Of a DNA stretch of 64,000 bases, positions 10,568-20,069 are shown one piece after another; the first letter of the stretch is position 1; each line of letters opens with the position of its first letter. Source of the stretch: Apiospora phragmitis (taxonomy: Eukaryota > Ascomycota > Sordariomycetes > Amphisphaeriales > Apiosporaceae). The stretch lies in contig JAQQWL010000011.1 of assembly GCA_038363925.1 (NCBI GenBank), positions 806,001-870,000 on the forward strand. The letters run 5' to 3'. The translations under genes and the position numbers were made by a program. The notes under the pieces were generated by a model. That model worked only from the letters and a program-made list of their open reading frames with translations. It did not search any database and was not told the origin of the DNA.

Positions 10568-11258
10568 AGTTTCTGATAGACCTAGCTAAGGGTCGATTTA
10601 CGATGAACAGGGTATCGTTTGGCTAAAACAGGAAATCAGAGGCCTGCCCAACATCCCAGATGCCGGCCATTATGAGTAGCCCGGCTGATAAAGAGTCATT
10701 GTCAGGTTTGGGTGCGAGTTCACTAGCAACAATGTCAAAGAGAACTGGTAAAGTGTCGTCAATTTTTGGCCCCTTCCGGACATCGTCACTGGGGAGAGGA
10801 AATGTCATTGTATAATGGAGATTACGATCTTTAGCAGAGTAAGATTAAACTGCAGTTGGTACAATGCATTGCTCAAACAGCTTCACAGCGGCAACTCAGG
10901 CCATTCGAAATCTTTATGATGCTGGTAAAAGTACAATGGCAATGGTGGATGTAGGAGGCAATGTCGTTTGCCGAGTGTTGTGGCACAACATTGGTTGGCT
11001 GTTCAGTCAGTCTTGGGGCTTGTTTTGTATGTAGTATGGCGCCGGTTGACTATAGATACCGAAGCTGTTAAAAGAGAAGAGAAGAAGTAAGACAGACGTG
11101 TAAGCCTATAAGCCTACTGAGCCTGGTGTTGTCGAGTGACAAAAGGCCGCCATGGAAGTCATCGAGCGAGCGTCCTTGCCAAGATACGAACATTAGATTA
11201 AATGGCCTAGCAGATCTAAGTATGCAGGAATACAGCCTGATGCATTTATATATAATAT
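10568..11258. other. Intergenic upstream of the GH16 locus
   Basis: Probable promoter side of the minus-strand GH16 locus. The sequence is moderately AT-rich, with open frames no longer than about 66 codons and no recognisable product. Confidence 0.5.
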
Positions 11259-11780
11259 ATGTATACATATAATGAGCTGGGATTTCCAGAGCAAGGAAAT
11301 AACCGTCTGCTGGCCGAATGTTCCAAGTGCGACTCCCAAAGCCGAAGAAAGGACAACTCCAAGCAGCCGGATGTGGACATCCTGTATCGTTATTTTCTTT
11401 CCAGAATCTACGGCCATATTCGCGACAGGTTTCTCTTCCCTCCGTACTTCGGACTGGGTGCGACCTGGGATACAGCTGCCGTCGGGTTCATCTTCGGTGT
11501 CCCTGCGACCTGGAGACAGCACGATGTCAAGCGCTTCTTCGCTATCACAAGGGATGCTGGGTTCGGCTTTGGATCCCATCGGATCGGTACTTGGCTCACG
11601 GAGCCTCAGGCTGTAGCTGTCTACGCTGCGTACCAATAACATAACTTACCTACTCATTGTGCCTCACCCTCTGCGGAGCCATCCAGAATAGTGACCGGAG
11701 TGATGCCTAAGGCTAATCGCTTTTCCAGGCTGGAGACAACGTTCTAGTTGATGATGCTAGTGGTGGTACTGTAGTAAGTC
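11259..11780 (+). pseudogene. Fragment of an Hsp70-like (actin-like ATPase) gene
   Basis: The plus-strand frame 11259-11639 encodes KQPDVDILYRYFLSRIYGHI, then ATWDTAAVGFIFGVPATWRQ, AITRDAGFG and WLTEPQAVAVYAA, before a TAA. These are landmarks of the divergent Hsp70-like proteins abundant in filamentous fungi, from the middle of the ATPase domain. After a plausible splice acceptor (TTTTCCAG near 11730) comes AGDNVLVDDASGGTV, corresponding to the phosphate-binding VLVCDAGGGT motif with Cys and Gly replaced. Neither the N-terminal GLDFGTT nucleotide loop nor the substrate-binding half was found nearby. This reads as a truncated relic. The function, an ATP-dependent chaperone-like protein, applies to the intact family only. 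Confidence 0.6.
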
Positions 11781-13210
11781 GAAGCTTACCAATCACCTCC
11801 CGTGCCCGACATTGGGGGATAAAACTCATTACCGATCGAAGGACTTTTGTCTTCTCGAGGTCAAGAGCATGTATACGTACTGGATACCCAGATTTGGCGC
11901 GAGGAAATTGCCCGGCAAAGGTACTCTAACTGAGCACATTAAGAGCTGACGTCCCCAATGAAGTTTACTTCGGTTCAGGAGATGACGTTGGTTCCGCCAA
12001 CATCGACGATAAGTCCCAGTGGCTTGCAACAAAGAAGCAAGAGATACTCGGGCATGGACTGTTGGGACTGAGCTCGGCGATAGAGATCAAACAAACCGTC
12101 TGGCGCATGCGGCACAGCGAGGACTTTCAGAACAAAGAGGTAGCTCTGGGTTTAGCTCGGGTTGCTTAAGAGGGAGAAGTATAGCCCCACGAGACCATCC
12201 CACAGGCTCAACGGCCTATTAATGCGATGTTCCTAGGCACGTCTTGATACTTCCAATGCGATCCATGGTGGTTAGCGAAGGAAAAAATCAGCTGATGTAT
12301 ATGATGTGGCAATTTGTGGTTAAACGATCTCGTACTCCTACAGCGTTGTTGAAGTCTAGGAAGCAGGAAGGAAGAATGCACGTGCGCTGCACTCCACCTG
12401 ACATTGCAGAAAGCCTTGGCCGGCAGCCGGTTCCTGCCATTCGGGGCGAGGGGTGTGGGTGAGAGCGAGCAAGAAGGAGGACCCTTGTTCTCGGTCTGGT
12501 AGCTTCCTCAAAGCAAGATTTCTTCGTCCATTTCGAGCTGGTTTTCCAATTAATAAGGGTGCAAAGGAAGGAAGGAAGTGCCTATATAGAGCAAGTACCG
12601 GCCAAAGTACATGTACGTAAAGCTACATACTTCAGTCAGGTTGCAATTGCGTGCAGAAGGACGCCTCTTTTTTAGTGACTCTGCCGACTACTACCAGCTC
12701 CAGATCTTCGCATGCTTGATTTCAGGCGGTGGATTTAACAACGGCTGCCTTACTTTTCTCTACCCTTCTTCGTCCCTCGCTCCCTCCCTCACTCTATTCT
12801 CGTGGAATGTGCCACCCTTCTCTTACTAGCACCTAGAGAAGCAGGGATCTATACTCTTATTCGCCAGTGCAATAGTCCCCCAAGTGGCCAATCGAACGAC
12901 GGAATCCTTCCTTTCCACTTCGGGCTGACTGATCTTATCCCACTTCGCTTTCCATAGTCCCGCTGCTCAGCCCACTCGAGCACCAAGCTTGCGAACCACC
13001 ATCCCTCTCTCACACCACCTGCACTTTCGCACTATTCATTCCTTTGAATGCTTACAGTCTCTCCAATACATGCTTTACGCGCTTCACCACGACGACGACT
13101 TTCGCATGCTTCCAGAAGCATCATTACATCATAAGTTCCAATAGACTACATTAGACCCTACCCTGCCGCCGCCGCCCGGATCAACATCCTTGCCGCACTG
13201 AGACACGACA
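11781..13210. other. Intergenic; DOT1 upstream region
   Basis: No gene was recognised. CT-rich pyrimidine stretches at about 12745-13060, common in fungal 5' leaders, precede the DOT1 start. A TATATAGA string lies at 12583-12590, too far upstream to assign with confidence. Confidence 0.5.
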
Positions 13211-14750
13211 ATGGGGATTTTGGGCCAGAACAAGTCCAAGATCAAACCGGCGCCACAGACCATCACCGTGCAAAAGGTCGTGGTCCCGCCGAAGCCCAAG
13301 CCGCGCTCCAGCCTCGGCCCCAACCCGTCGTCCTCCAACGCCAACGGCCTCCGCGCTCCCTCCTCCGCCAAAGCCGGCAGCGCCTCCCGCCTTTCGCCCA
13401 ACCACAAGCTAGCGCGCACCAAGAGCGCATCGCCGTACCCGTCGTCGTCGGACGAGAAGCGCGCCGCCGAGCGCAAGCGCAAAGTCGCCAGCACCCCACG
13501 CGACTCGCCCGCCTTTGCCGACGACGACGATGACTCGGAAGGCGACGAAGACGACGACCCGTTCCGCAAGCGCCGGAAGCTGATCGATGACACGGGCGAC
13601 CCCAACCGCCGATTGCGCCACAAGCGGGCTTTCGACGACAAGATTCGGGACTCGCGGATTGTACATGCAGCACAGCTGGCTTCGGTCGAAACGGACTGCG
13701 AACCTATATTCGGAGCGAAGAAGGACGAGGTCGCCGTACAGCTCCAATACCCTTCGCGCTGCAAGCCCGAAAAGTAAGTGGCCGCAGCTGACTTGCGCTC
13801 GCTACAAACACTGACAGACTGATAGGTACGAACTGGTATGGAAGAAGGACAGGATCGACGCCGTCGCCGATATTCTCAAAGTTGTTAAGCACGTTGCCGA
13901 GACATATCTCACCGAGGACGAAGCGCAACCTTTCATAGACAACCAAGCAAGCTTTCGAAGACGGATGGAGAGGGCCTCAAATGAGAATATCCATGACCTG
14001 GCTGCTTTCAAGTCCGCACTAGAAGACTACAACAAGAAGCTATTTTCACTGGTAGAGAACGGCACAATAGCCAAGAACATCGAGAAGAGACATCGTGTCC
14101 CTCCTGAACTGGTCGACTTCATCCTCACCCAAGTCTACGACCGAACCGTCGCACCCAAAGTCGAACTTCTTAACAAATACCAAGCCGGCAGCGACAACGT
14201 GTATGGCGAGCTGCGATATCCTTTCGTGCGACATATTCTACACGAGCATTGCCACATGACGTCGGATCAAGTATATGTCGATCTCGGATCAGGAGTTGGC
14301 AACACCGTCCTGCAGGCTGCCCTCGAAATAGGCTGCCGGAGTTACGGCTGTGAGATAGTCGATCAGTCGTGCAATTTCGCCGACGCGCAGTTGGAGGAGT
14401 TCAAGTCTCGGTGTCTTTTGTGGGGACTGGCCCCCGGGCGAGCGCATCTCGAAAGATCCGATTTCCGCCAGAACCCCAAGATGTCCGAAGTCTTGAAAGA
14501 GGCCGACGTTATCCTGGTGAACAACAAGGCGTTTACGCCACAGCTGAACAAGGCCCTGACGGAAATGTTCTTGGACCTCAAAAAGGGCTGCAAGATCATA
14601 TCACTCAAGAACTTCGTCCTCGGAAACGAGAAGAACTCCACCAACGATGTCGCTAATAGCATCCTTGACGTCGAGGAGCATCGATATCATGGAGACTGGG
14701 TCAGCTGGGCCAGTTCGGACGGCGAGTACTTCGTGTCGACCAAGAAGTAG
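13211..14750 (+). CDS. DOT1: Histone H3-K79 methyltransferase Dot1
   Basis: Transfers methyl groups from S-adenosylmethionine to lysine 79 of histone H3 on nucleosomes, acting in silencing and the DNA-damage response. There are two exons; the intron at 13774-13825 (GTAAGT...GATAG) restores the frame, giving 495 residues. The first ~190 residues are basic and Ser/Pro-rich with an acidic patch (DDDDDSEGDEDDD), as in other fungal Dot1 N-termini that bind nucleosomes. The catalytic domain fills the second half: VYGELRYPFVRHIL, the SAM-binding motif VYVDLGSGVGNTVLQAALE, YGCEIVD, then VILVNNKAF and KIISLKNFVLG. No residue of these core motifs appears lost. The frame is intact, unlike that of many neighbours. 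It converges on ATG16, 509 bp away. Identification is firm from motif order. Confidence 0.95.
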
Positions 14751-15259
14751 TGCGATCCCGCGTGGCCGTTGAAGTCCCGTCGTAACCGTAGAGCGGGGAT
14801 CGAAACAATGTTCTCTGCGCACACCGGCCCGAGTCCTTGGTATGCAACCCGGACGTGGCCGAAGGCTCTGGAGAGTACGCAGGCGAAGTTTCGAGGACTA
14901 AAAAGAGTTCTCTTTCACCGCTGAGATTGGGGTGGACCTTGGACGCGACTTATCGAAGGAGGTTTTTAATATTTGCATCATCGGCATAGCCTTGCGTGCA
15001 TTCCCTTTCAAAGTATTTTTCAGACACAGAACTCTTAGAAAGCGAGAGCGCGTTACTTCGTCGCAAGGCTTGAAACCTTGGAAGGAGGAAGAGAAGTGTA
15101 TGGACTTACATGTATAGACCATTTTTGTATACACATAGGATACCACCAGAGCGAAAAGAAAACCAAATTCCCCAACAAGCGTCCGCTTTTCCCTGTAGAC
15201 TTGGTGAGACAAGAATCGTATCCCATTTGGACCCCTGTTGTTGTTGTCGAAGTTGGTCT
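14751..15259. other. Convergent 3' spacer between DOT1 and ATG16
   Basis: The space between two stop codons on opposite strands should hold both 3' untranslated regions. The minus-strand open frame overlapping it has no recognisable protein features. Confidence 0.6.
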
Positions 15260-16127
15260 CTATCGCCCGCTTCTGTGTGTCGGCTCGTTGGAGAGATTCA
15301 TGGCGTCGGCCTCTTGCGCCATGCGCTTCATCCACCTGTCCACCAACTCCTTGTTCTCGGCCGCGACTTTGGCGGCCTTATGCTCGGTCACGTCGATTTG
15401 GATATTCAAGGTCAAGTTGTCATCTTGCACCTCCTATAATGTTTTGCCGCCGCCGCCGCCCATATTAGTAACTGCGCAAACACCCCACCCATCCGCCGCG
15501 ACTTGACTTGACTTGAACTCACCTTGAGTAGCTTGGTCTTGCCCACGAGCTCCTCGTTCCGGTCCTTGAGCTTCGTCGCCAGCGTGTTGCGCTCGGCCGT
15601 CAGGTCGTGGATGCGCTTGTCGTCGGCCTTGGACTTGGCGCGCAGCTTCTGGAGCTCGGCGGCGCTCGTTTTTAGTTTGGCTTGGAGCTGACCCTTGGCG
15701 CGCAGGGCTTCGGCCAGGTCGAGCTTGAGCTGGGCGGTGTTCTTGTTGGGTTGTTGGTTCTGGGTGGTGGTTGTATTGTTGTTGTCGGTTGCGCCGGTAG
15801 TGTTGTCGGCGGCGGTGGGCGGATTTGTTGGTGGTGGGGATGTTGTGGTTGTGGAGGAGGGAGGCGGCGGCGAGGAGGGGGATGGGGATGAGAGTTTTTG
15901 GGCTAGGACTTCTTTTTCGGCTTCGAGGGAGGCGACACGGTCGGCGAGCTGGGAACCTGGTGGACGGGGTGGGCATTCGCATATTAGTTACAAGAAAGTT
16001 CCAACAACCACAGACAGACATATCACTTCTACTGCGACTCACAAGCTGCGACAAGGTCCCTGTTCACGGGGTTGGCCCGTTCTGCCTCCTGGAGGTTCAC
16101 CAGGTATTCGTCGCGCCAGTCAGGCAT
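15260..16127 (-). CDS. ATG16: Autophagy protein Atg16
   Basis: Atg16 binds the Atg12-Atg5 conjugate and places the Atg8 lipidation machinery on the forming autophagosome. Three exons, with introns at 15957-16042 and 15434-15522, both carrying an ACTAATATG branch-like string, give 230 residues. The N-terminus MPDWRDEYLVNLQEAERANP is the conserved Atg5-binding helix. The rest is predicted coiled coil (SQLADRVASLEAEKEVLAQK; then LAEALRAKGQLQAKLKTSAA and KELVDRWMKRMAQEADAMN), interrupted by a Ser/Pro/Thr/Asn-rich linker. There is no WD40 domain, as expected for fungal Atg16. The frame is intact. The start codon is the first ATG before the conserved helix. Confidence 0.93.
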
Positions 16128-16993
16128 GGCGGGCAGGCAGAAGCAGACGACGTGCGAGCGAATGAGTGCTTGTTTATGCGATGCGATGCGACGCGACGAC
16201 GACACACAGCAGTAGGCGAGCTGAACAAGAACTGGAAGAAGAAACAACAACACGCAAGTTTACCCCGCCAAGCAGGGTACGCAAATCGGTCGGTACAAGA
16301 AGACGACGGCAAGAGAAAAAGAGCGTTGGTTGGGGAAGTCCTGAAAGATGCGCAGCTCGAAATACCAGATTGATAGGTATTAATTCGGGCCAAGGGAGGG
16401 AGATGAATGGTCATGGACAGCTCATCTCCTGGTAAGTTCAATGGTGTTGGGTCCGGGTTAGCCGAAAGATTGTTTGAGCCTCGCCGCCCTTCCTTTCCGA
16501 CAGCAGCAAGACAAAAGGAAGGCCCGCGCGCCAAGCAGCCGGGTGCTACTTACGACATGAACGAACGGGCGGGATGACGCATGAAACAACGAGTTGAGGG
16601 GCAGTTGTTTAAATTCAGTGCTAGAAGCATATCCGGGGGTTGCACGCAGAAGCCGGTAGTAGGCACCTGCTACCTGTCAAACAAGGGGGGATGATGCCTG
16701 TGTGAATCTTTCTTGCTTCTTATTACTATTGACGTCTAAAAAAGCATTTATATCAATATGTCTGCAAATATATTTCAATGCACTTGGACTTTGCATGCCT
16801 GGGACTTGTTGCAGATGATTCTGCTCCGCACATGTGCCATGTCACACATCTCAGACCTTAACAGGTATACTGCTAAAAGGAATGCCTTATATACTACCAT
16901 ACATAGCCTTAAGAAGAAATGATACAACTATAATGACTACATTATTTCAATGCAAAAAGGAAGCCACTGCTAGCATGTGAGAAGCGCAAAAAG
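16128..16993. other. ATG16 upstream region
   Basis: Promoter side of ATG16. The half next to the tRNA-Cys gene (about 16700-16980) is clearly AT-richer. No gene or repeat is recognised. Confidence 0.5.
16988..16992 (-). terminator. Pol III terminator of tRNA-Cys
   Basis: Five T residues on the minus strand begin two bases past the tRNA 3' end, the typical position and form of an RNA polymerase III stop. Confidence 0.7.
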
Positions 16994-17081
16994 AGGAGCG
17001 AGCGTGGATCGAACACGCGACCTTAGGATAATTGCGAATCGTTAACTGCAATCCCACGCTATACCACTTAGCTACCGCTCC
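16994..17081 (-). tRNA. tRNA-Cys (GCA), intron-containing
   Basis: Read on the minus strand, the acceptor stem GGAGCGG pairs with TCGCTCC (one G-T pair) and the discriminator is T, the universal identity base of tRNA-Cys. The D-arm is GCTAAGTGGTATAGC, the anticodon stem TGGGA/TCCTA, and the T-arm GCGTG-TTCGATC-CACGC. The loop TTGCAGA places GCA at 17047-17049. A 16-nt intron (17030-17045) follows position 37, and its GCAA can pair with the TTGC of the anticodon region, as in classic tRNA precursors. The intron could mislead simple scanners into another isotype. Confidence 0.9.
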
Positions 17082-17883
17082 CTGATTCGGTCTTAGCCAT
17101 GATGTGCTGCTCGAAACTCAGAATATTAGAGTATATAGCATCTTTACCGACTATCGCTGAACTTAGGTGAGCAGATTATATTGCTTTTTGGTCTACAGTT
17201 ATAATATTGTCTTACATAAAAGGTAGGTTGCTTTGTACATTTCCTAGACTGCACGTGGTGATCATGCTGTTTTGAAGTACAGTATACTAACTAAGTCAAT
17301 CAGGCATCTTCCATTCTGTTCCTAAGGTATGCTGCCGAACAGGGTCATCGTGCGAGTTGCGGCAGCTTTTGAATACGGTTTCAGCGCCAACATTGATTCG
17401 AGCAGTCACAGGAGAGAATCTGGCGGCGGAAACTCAATTCTGGACATAGATAAACCTCAACGGTATGTTTGATCACTATCGCTCTTCTCACGCTTGGAAG
17501 CTTCCAGGGTCAAGGAAAACATGACACGACAAGAGGATGCCATGATGGCCCCTCATCTACAGTGGAAGCCTGCCTCCGAATCATAGAGGTTACTGGGTAG
17601 GACTTCCGCGAACAAAGCTTTAGCCTCTTTGTTGTGTAAGCCTCCGTAGACTTACATGGGATACAATGCCTTGTCAGGCAAGAAATAAAGGCATTGTTGA
17701 TATCAAGACAACCTTAATTCAAGCTGGCATGTCCTCTCCCGAAGAGAAGATGGGAGAGTATGCATGGTACCGTCAACAAAAATCCCAAGCAAATACTCGT
17801 CATTGTCACATAGCCCAGGCCTCCGACCGCTTTATCGTCTTTTAGTTTGGAGGAGTTGGTTTCACTCGCTGTGCGGCACGAAA
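17082..17883. other. Intergenic spacer after tRNA-Cys
   Basis: Nothing certain is seen. A 47-codon open frame starts at the ATG near 17330 with no recognisable product. An in-frame upstream ATG at 17764 would add 40 residues to the next ORF. Confidence 0.4.
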
Positions 17884-18330
17884 ATGGAGAAATCGGGCGG
17901 AGATGAGCTGCGCATCTGGCTCAGGAATAACACCGAGATTCTTACTTTGAATCAGACCATCGAACTCCTGGACCATACTCTGGACGAGACCAAGGATGCG
18001 GACAAGGGCGCCGACTGCATAGACGCCTGGATGAAATGGGCGGTGGAGCGGTTTACCCCGGAACACATCAACGACGGGTTCTTTACCGCCAGGAAGTATG
18101 GCCTAGGGGACGTCTACATGGTGGCCTGGAACGACGCGGATACGGGGCTGGACGAGATGATGGCGGATATAGAAGCCAAGATAAAGATGGTGGATGGGCA
18201 AGATGGGGAGAAGGCCATGATGAAGGTTCACAATGAGAACCAAGATGAACAGGAAGACACGAATAGTCATGATAGTGGTACTGAGTCGGTGTCTTCGAAA
18301 AGCAAAGAAGAGGACCAGCTCCTAGAGTAA
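17884..18330 (+). CDS. Hypothetical acidic protein, 148 residues
   Basis: I do not recognise this protein. From the ATG at 17884 the frame encodes a compact, probably helical N-terminal part (LRIWLRNNTEILTLNQTIEL, then WMKWAVERFTPEHINDGFF and YGLGDVYMVAWNDADTGLDE). A highly acidic, Ser-rich tail (NENQDEQEDTNSHDSGTE, SKSKEEDQLLE) follows. An in-frame ATG at 17764 gives 188 residues, but the extra 40 look like leader sequence. There is no signal peptide, transmembrane segment or intron. It sits between the tRNA-Cys gene and a miniature inverted-repeat element. Amino-acid composition favours a real gene, perhaps lineage-restricted, but no homology supports it here. Confidence 0.5.
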   Translation: MEKSGGDELRIWLRNNTEILTLNQTIELLDHTLDETKDADKGADCIDAWMKWAVERFTPEHINDGFFTARKYGLGDVYMVAWNDADTGLDEMMADIEAKIKMVDGQDGEKAMMKVHNENQDEQEDTNSHDSGTESVSSKSKEEDQLLE

Positions 18331-18564
18331 GTCAGTGCCTGCCTAGAAGAGGTAAGTGTGGAAGAATCTACTGTGCGTGATCGGCTCGGGCTTATGTGAA
18401 AAATCAACAACGATACGCTATTTTCCGGCATCGATTGCCGTATCCAGTCGATATGAAAACCTGGTCCTGGAGAAGGAGATCCGGAGTGTGTTCCAGTATA
18501 ACTGGGCAGAACTGGGCAGGACCCGGGGGATCTGATATGGATGTGTGTTTACATACAGGTCATA

Positions 18565-19101
18565 CCCCTGTTAGTAGATATGGCAGAAAGTAGATATGTT
18601 GGTTTTAATGCATAAATTTCTGCCGTCAGCGCTGATTTTGGTGTACTAACAGATAAAACAGATAACAAATATGCTTTCTGAAAATATCTAATTACAGGGG
18701 GTCTGTACAGGGGGTTCCGGATCCCTGTACACCCCCCTGTACACGCTGATTTAAGGTGTAAAATTTGACCTTTTCAGGGTCAACAGGACCCCCCCTCCCA
18801 ACCACCACCAGCACCACTATATGCATACAGCAGCAACACCGCATTCAGCACCACCACATGGAGCATTATCGTGGCTGATCTCATCGTAATTGGTGCTGTA
18901 TGCGGTGCGGTATTGTATACGATACTGTATGTGGTGGTGCTGAATGCGGTGGTGCTGTATGTGGTGTCAGAATTGGTGCTTTTTGAGTGGGAAATGCACC
19001 AATTATGAAGCCCCACAAAAAGTCACGTGCGAGCCCTTAAGTAGATATATTGGGGAAAACGCATAAATATTCGATGCCCGAGTCTCATCTACTAACAGGG
19101 G
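18565..19101. mobile_element. MITE-like element with 15-bp terminal inverted repeats and TA flanks
   Basis: The left end CCCCTGTTAGTAGAT (18565-18579) is exactly inverted at the right end (19087-19101). Both ends are flanked by TA (18563-18564 and 19102-19103), the target duplication used by Tc1/mariner/pogo-type transposases. The 537-bp interior has no transposase frame. It contains a large internal inverted repeat: 18825-18859 against 18929-18960, matching except for a 3-base indel. A smaller hairpin AATTGGTGC/GCACCAATT lies at 18971-19004, and palindromic TGTACA/GTACAC-rich sequence at about 18699-18744. Near each end there is a similar AAGTAGATAT...GCATAAAT segment. It is best read as a non-autonomous foldback element moved in trans. 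Confidence 0.75.
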
Positions 19102-19103
19102 TA

Positions 19104-20069
19104 GGCCCTATACATTGCTTCATCTTGCTAAGGCAGGGCCTGTGATAGGCGAGGCTTCTATTGATAGGACGTTTTATGGAGGATGCAACGGTGGGGTCAG
19201 CACCTATCGGAGCTTAAAGCACGAAAATGGCCAAGGAAGTGGTCGGGTAGCCGAATGTTCTGAACAGGCCATGCTCCACCCCCTGGCTGAAACAAAATGG
19301 GGGGAGTTGGTCTTAGGATAAGCGCTAAAGGCGCCATGCGGGTGGGTTGCCGTGGCGACGCGGGCAACGGCTGGCAAAGTTGGGAAAACGGTGCTGGGGA
19401 GCTCAATGGTTTGGCCGACTTTGTCTTGCTTCTCCTGCTGAACCTGGAAATTTAATATCTGACTTGTGCTATTGTTGATCGACTTTGCACCTTTTGAAGG
19501 CCGAGAGATCACTACGACTTTCCCCTACCTAACCCCCCCTCCCCTCCACCGACTCAGAGAGCTTGGACATTCCCTTCTTCCTTTTCATTTCGGAATAGCC
19601 TCACCACCATCATTCCACCACCTCTCTCTCTCTCACTCTCCCACTCTCGTTTGCAGCTGTTTTGTTGCGCGCCCGTGTTTGACTTTCGTAGGATCGACCG
19701 CCTGTGATGATTACCAATTAGGCAGAGTCGCAGTGTTGCTCTCACCTGGCCTGACTCGAAAAGCTTCGACTACTATTTTGATGCAGATCCGAAGAAAAAG
19801 GAAGGAAACAACATCCCGCCTTGATCAACGCGCACCAAACCAATTCAGATCGCAGAACCCTACTTGATGCTTCATGCCAATCTCTCTCCACAACTCCAAT
19901 ATTTACATCGCAACTACATCTTACCCCTCCTCCAACAGCCGCTCGTTTCTCAAGAACCCCCTACGCCCGATATCACGCCCCGCAAACAAACCTACATCGG
20001 TAACCGCATCGAGAGGAATCCTACCCCCAAGATACGACCTCTAAGAGCGAGGCCTGCTCATCCACCACG
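19104..20069. other. ASE1 upstream region and leader
   Basis: A pyrimidine-rich tract with CT repeats (about 19616-19650) precedes the ASE1 start, as in many fungal 5' leaders. Several short ATGs occur in the putative leader. No separate gene is supported. Confidence 0.5.

Noticed and set aside
11193..11642. 149-codon minus-strand frame
   Set aside because: It is the antisense shadow of the Hsp70-like fragment on the plus strand.
15682..16373. Long plus-strand frames over ATG16
   Set aside because: Antisense shadows of the Pro/Ser/Thr-rich linker of Atg16.
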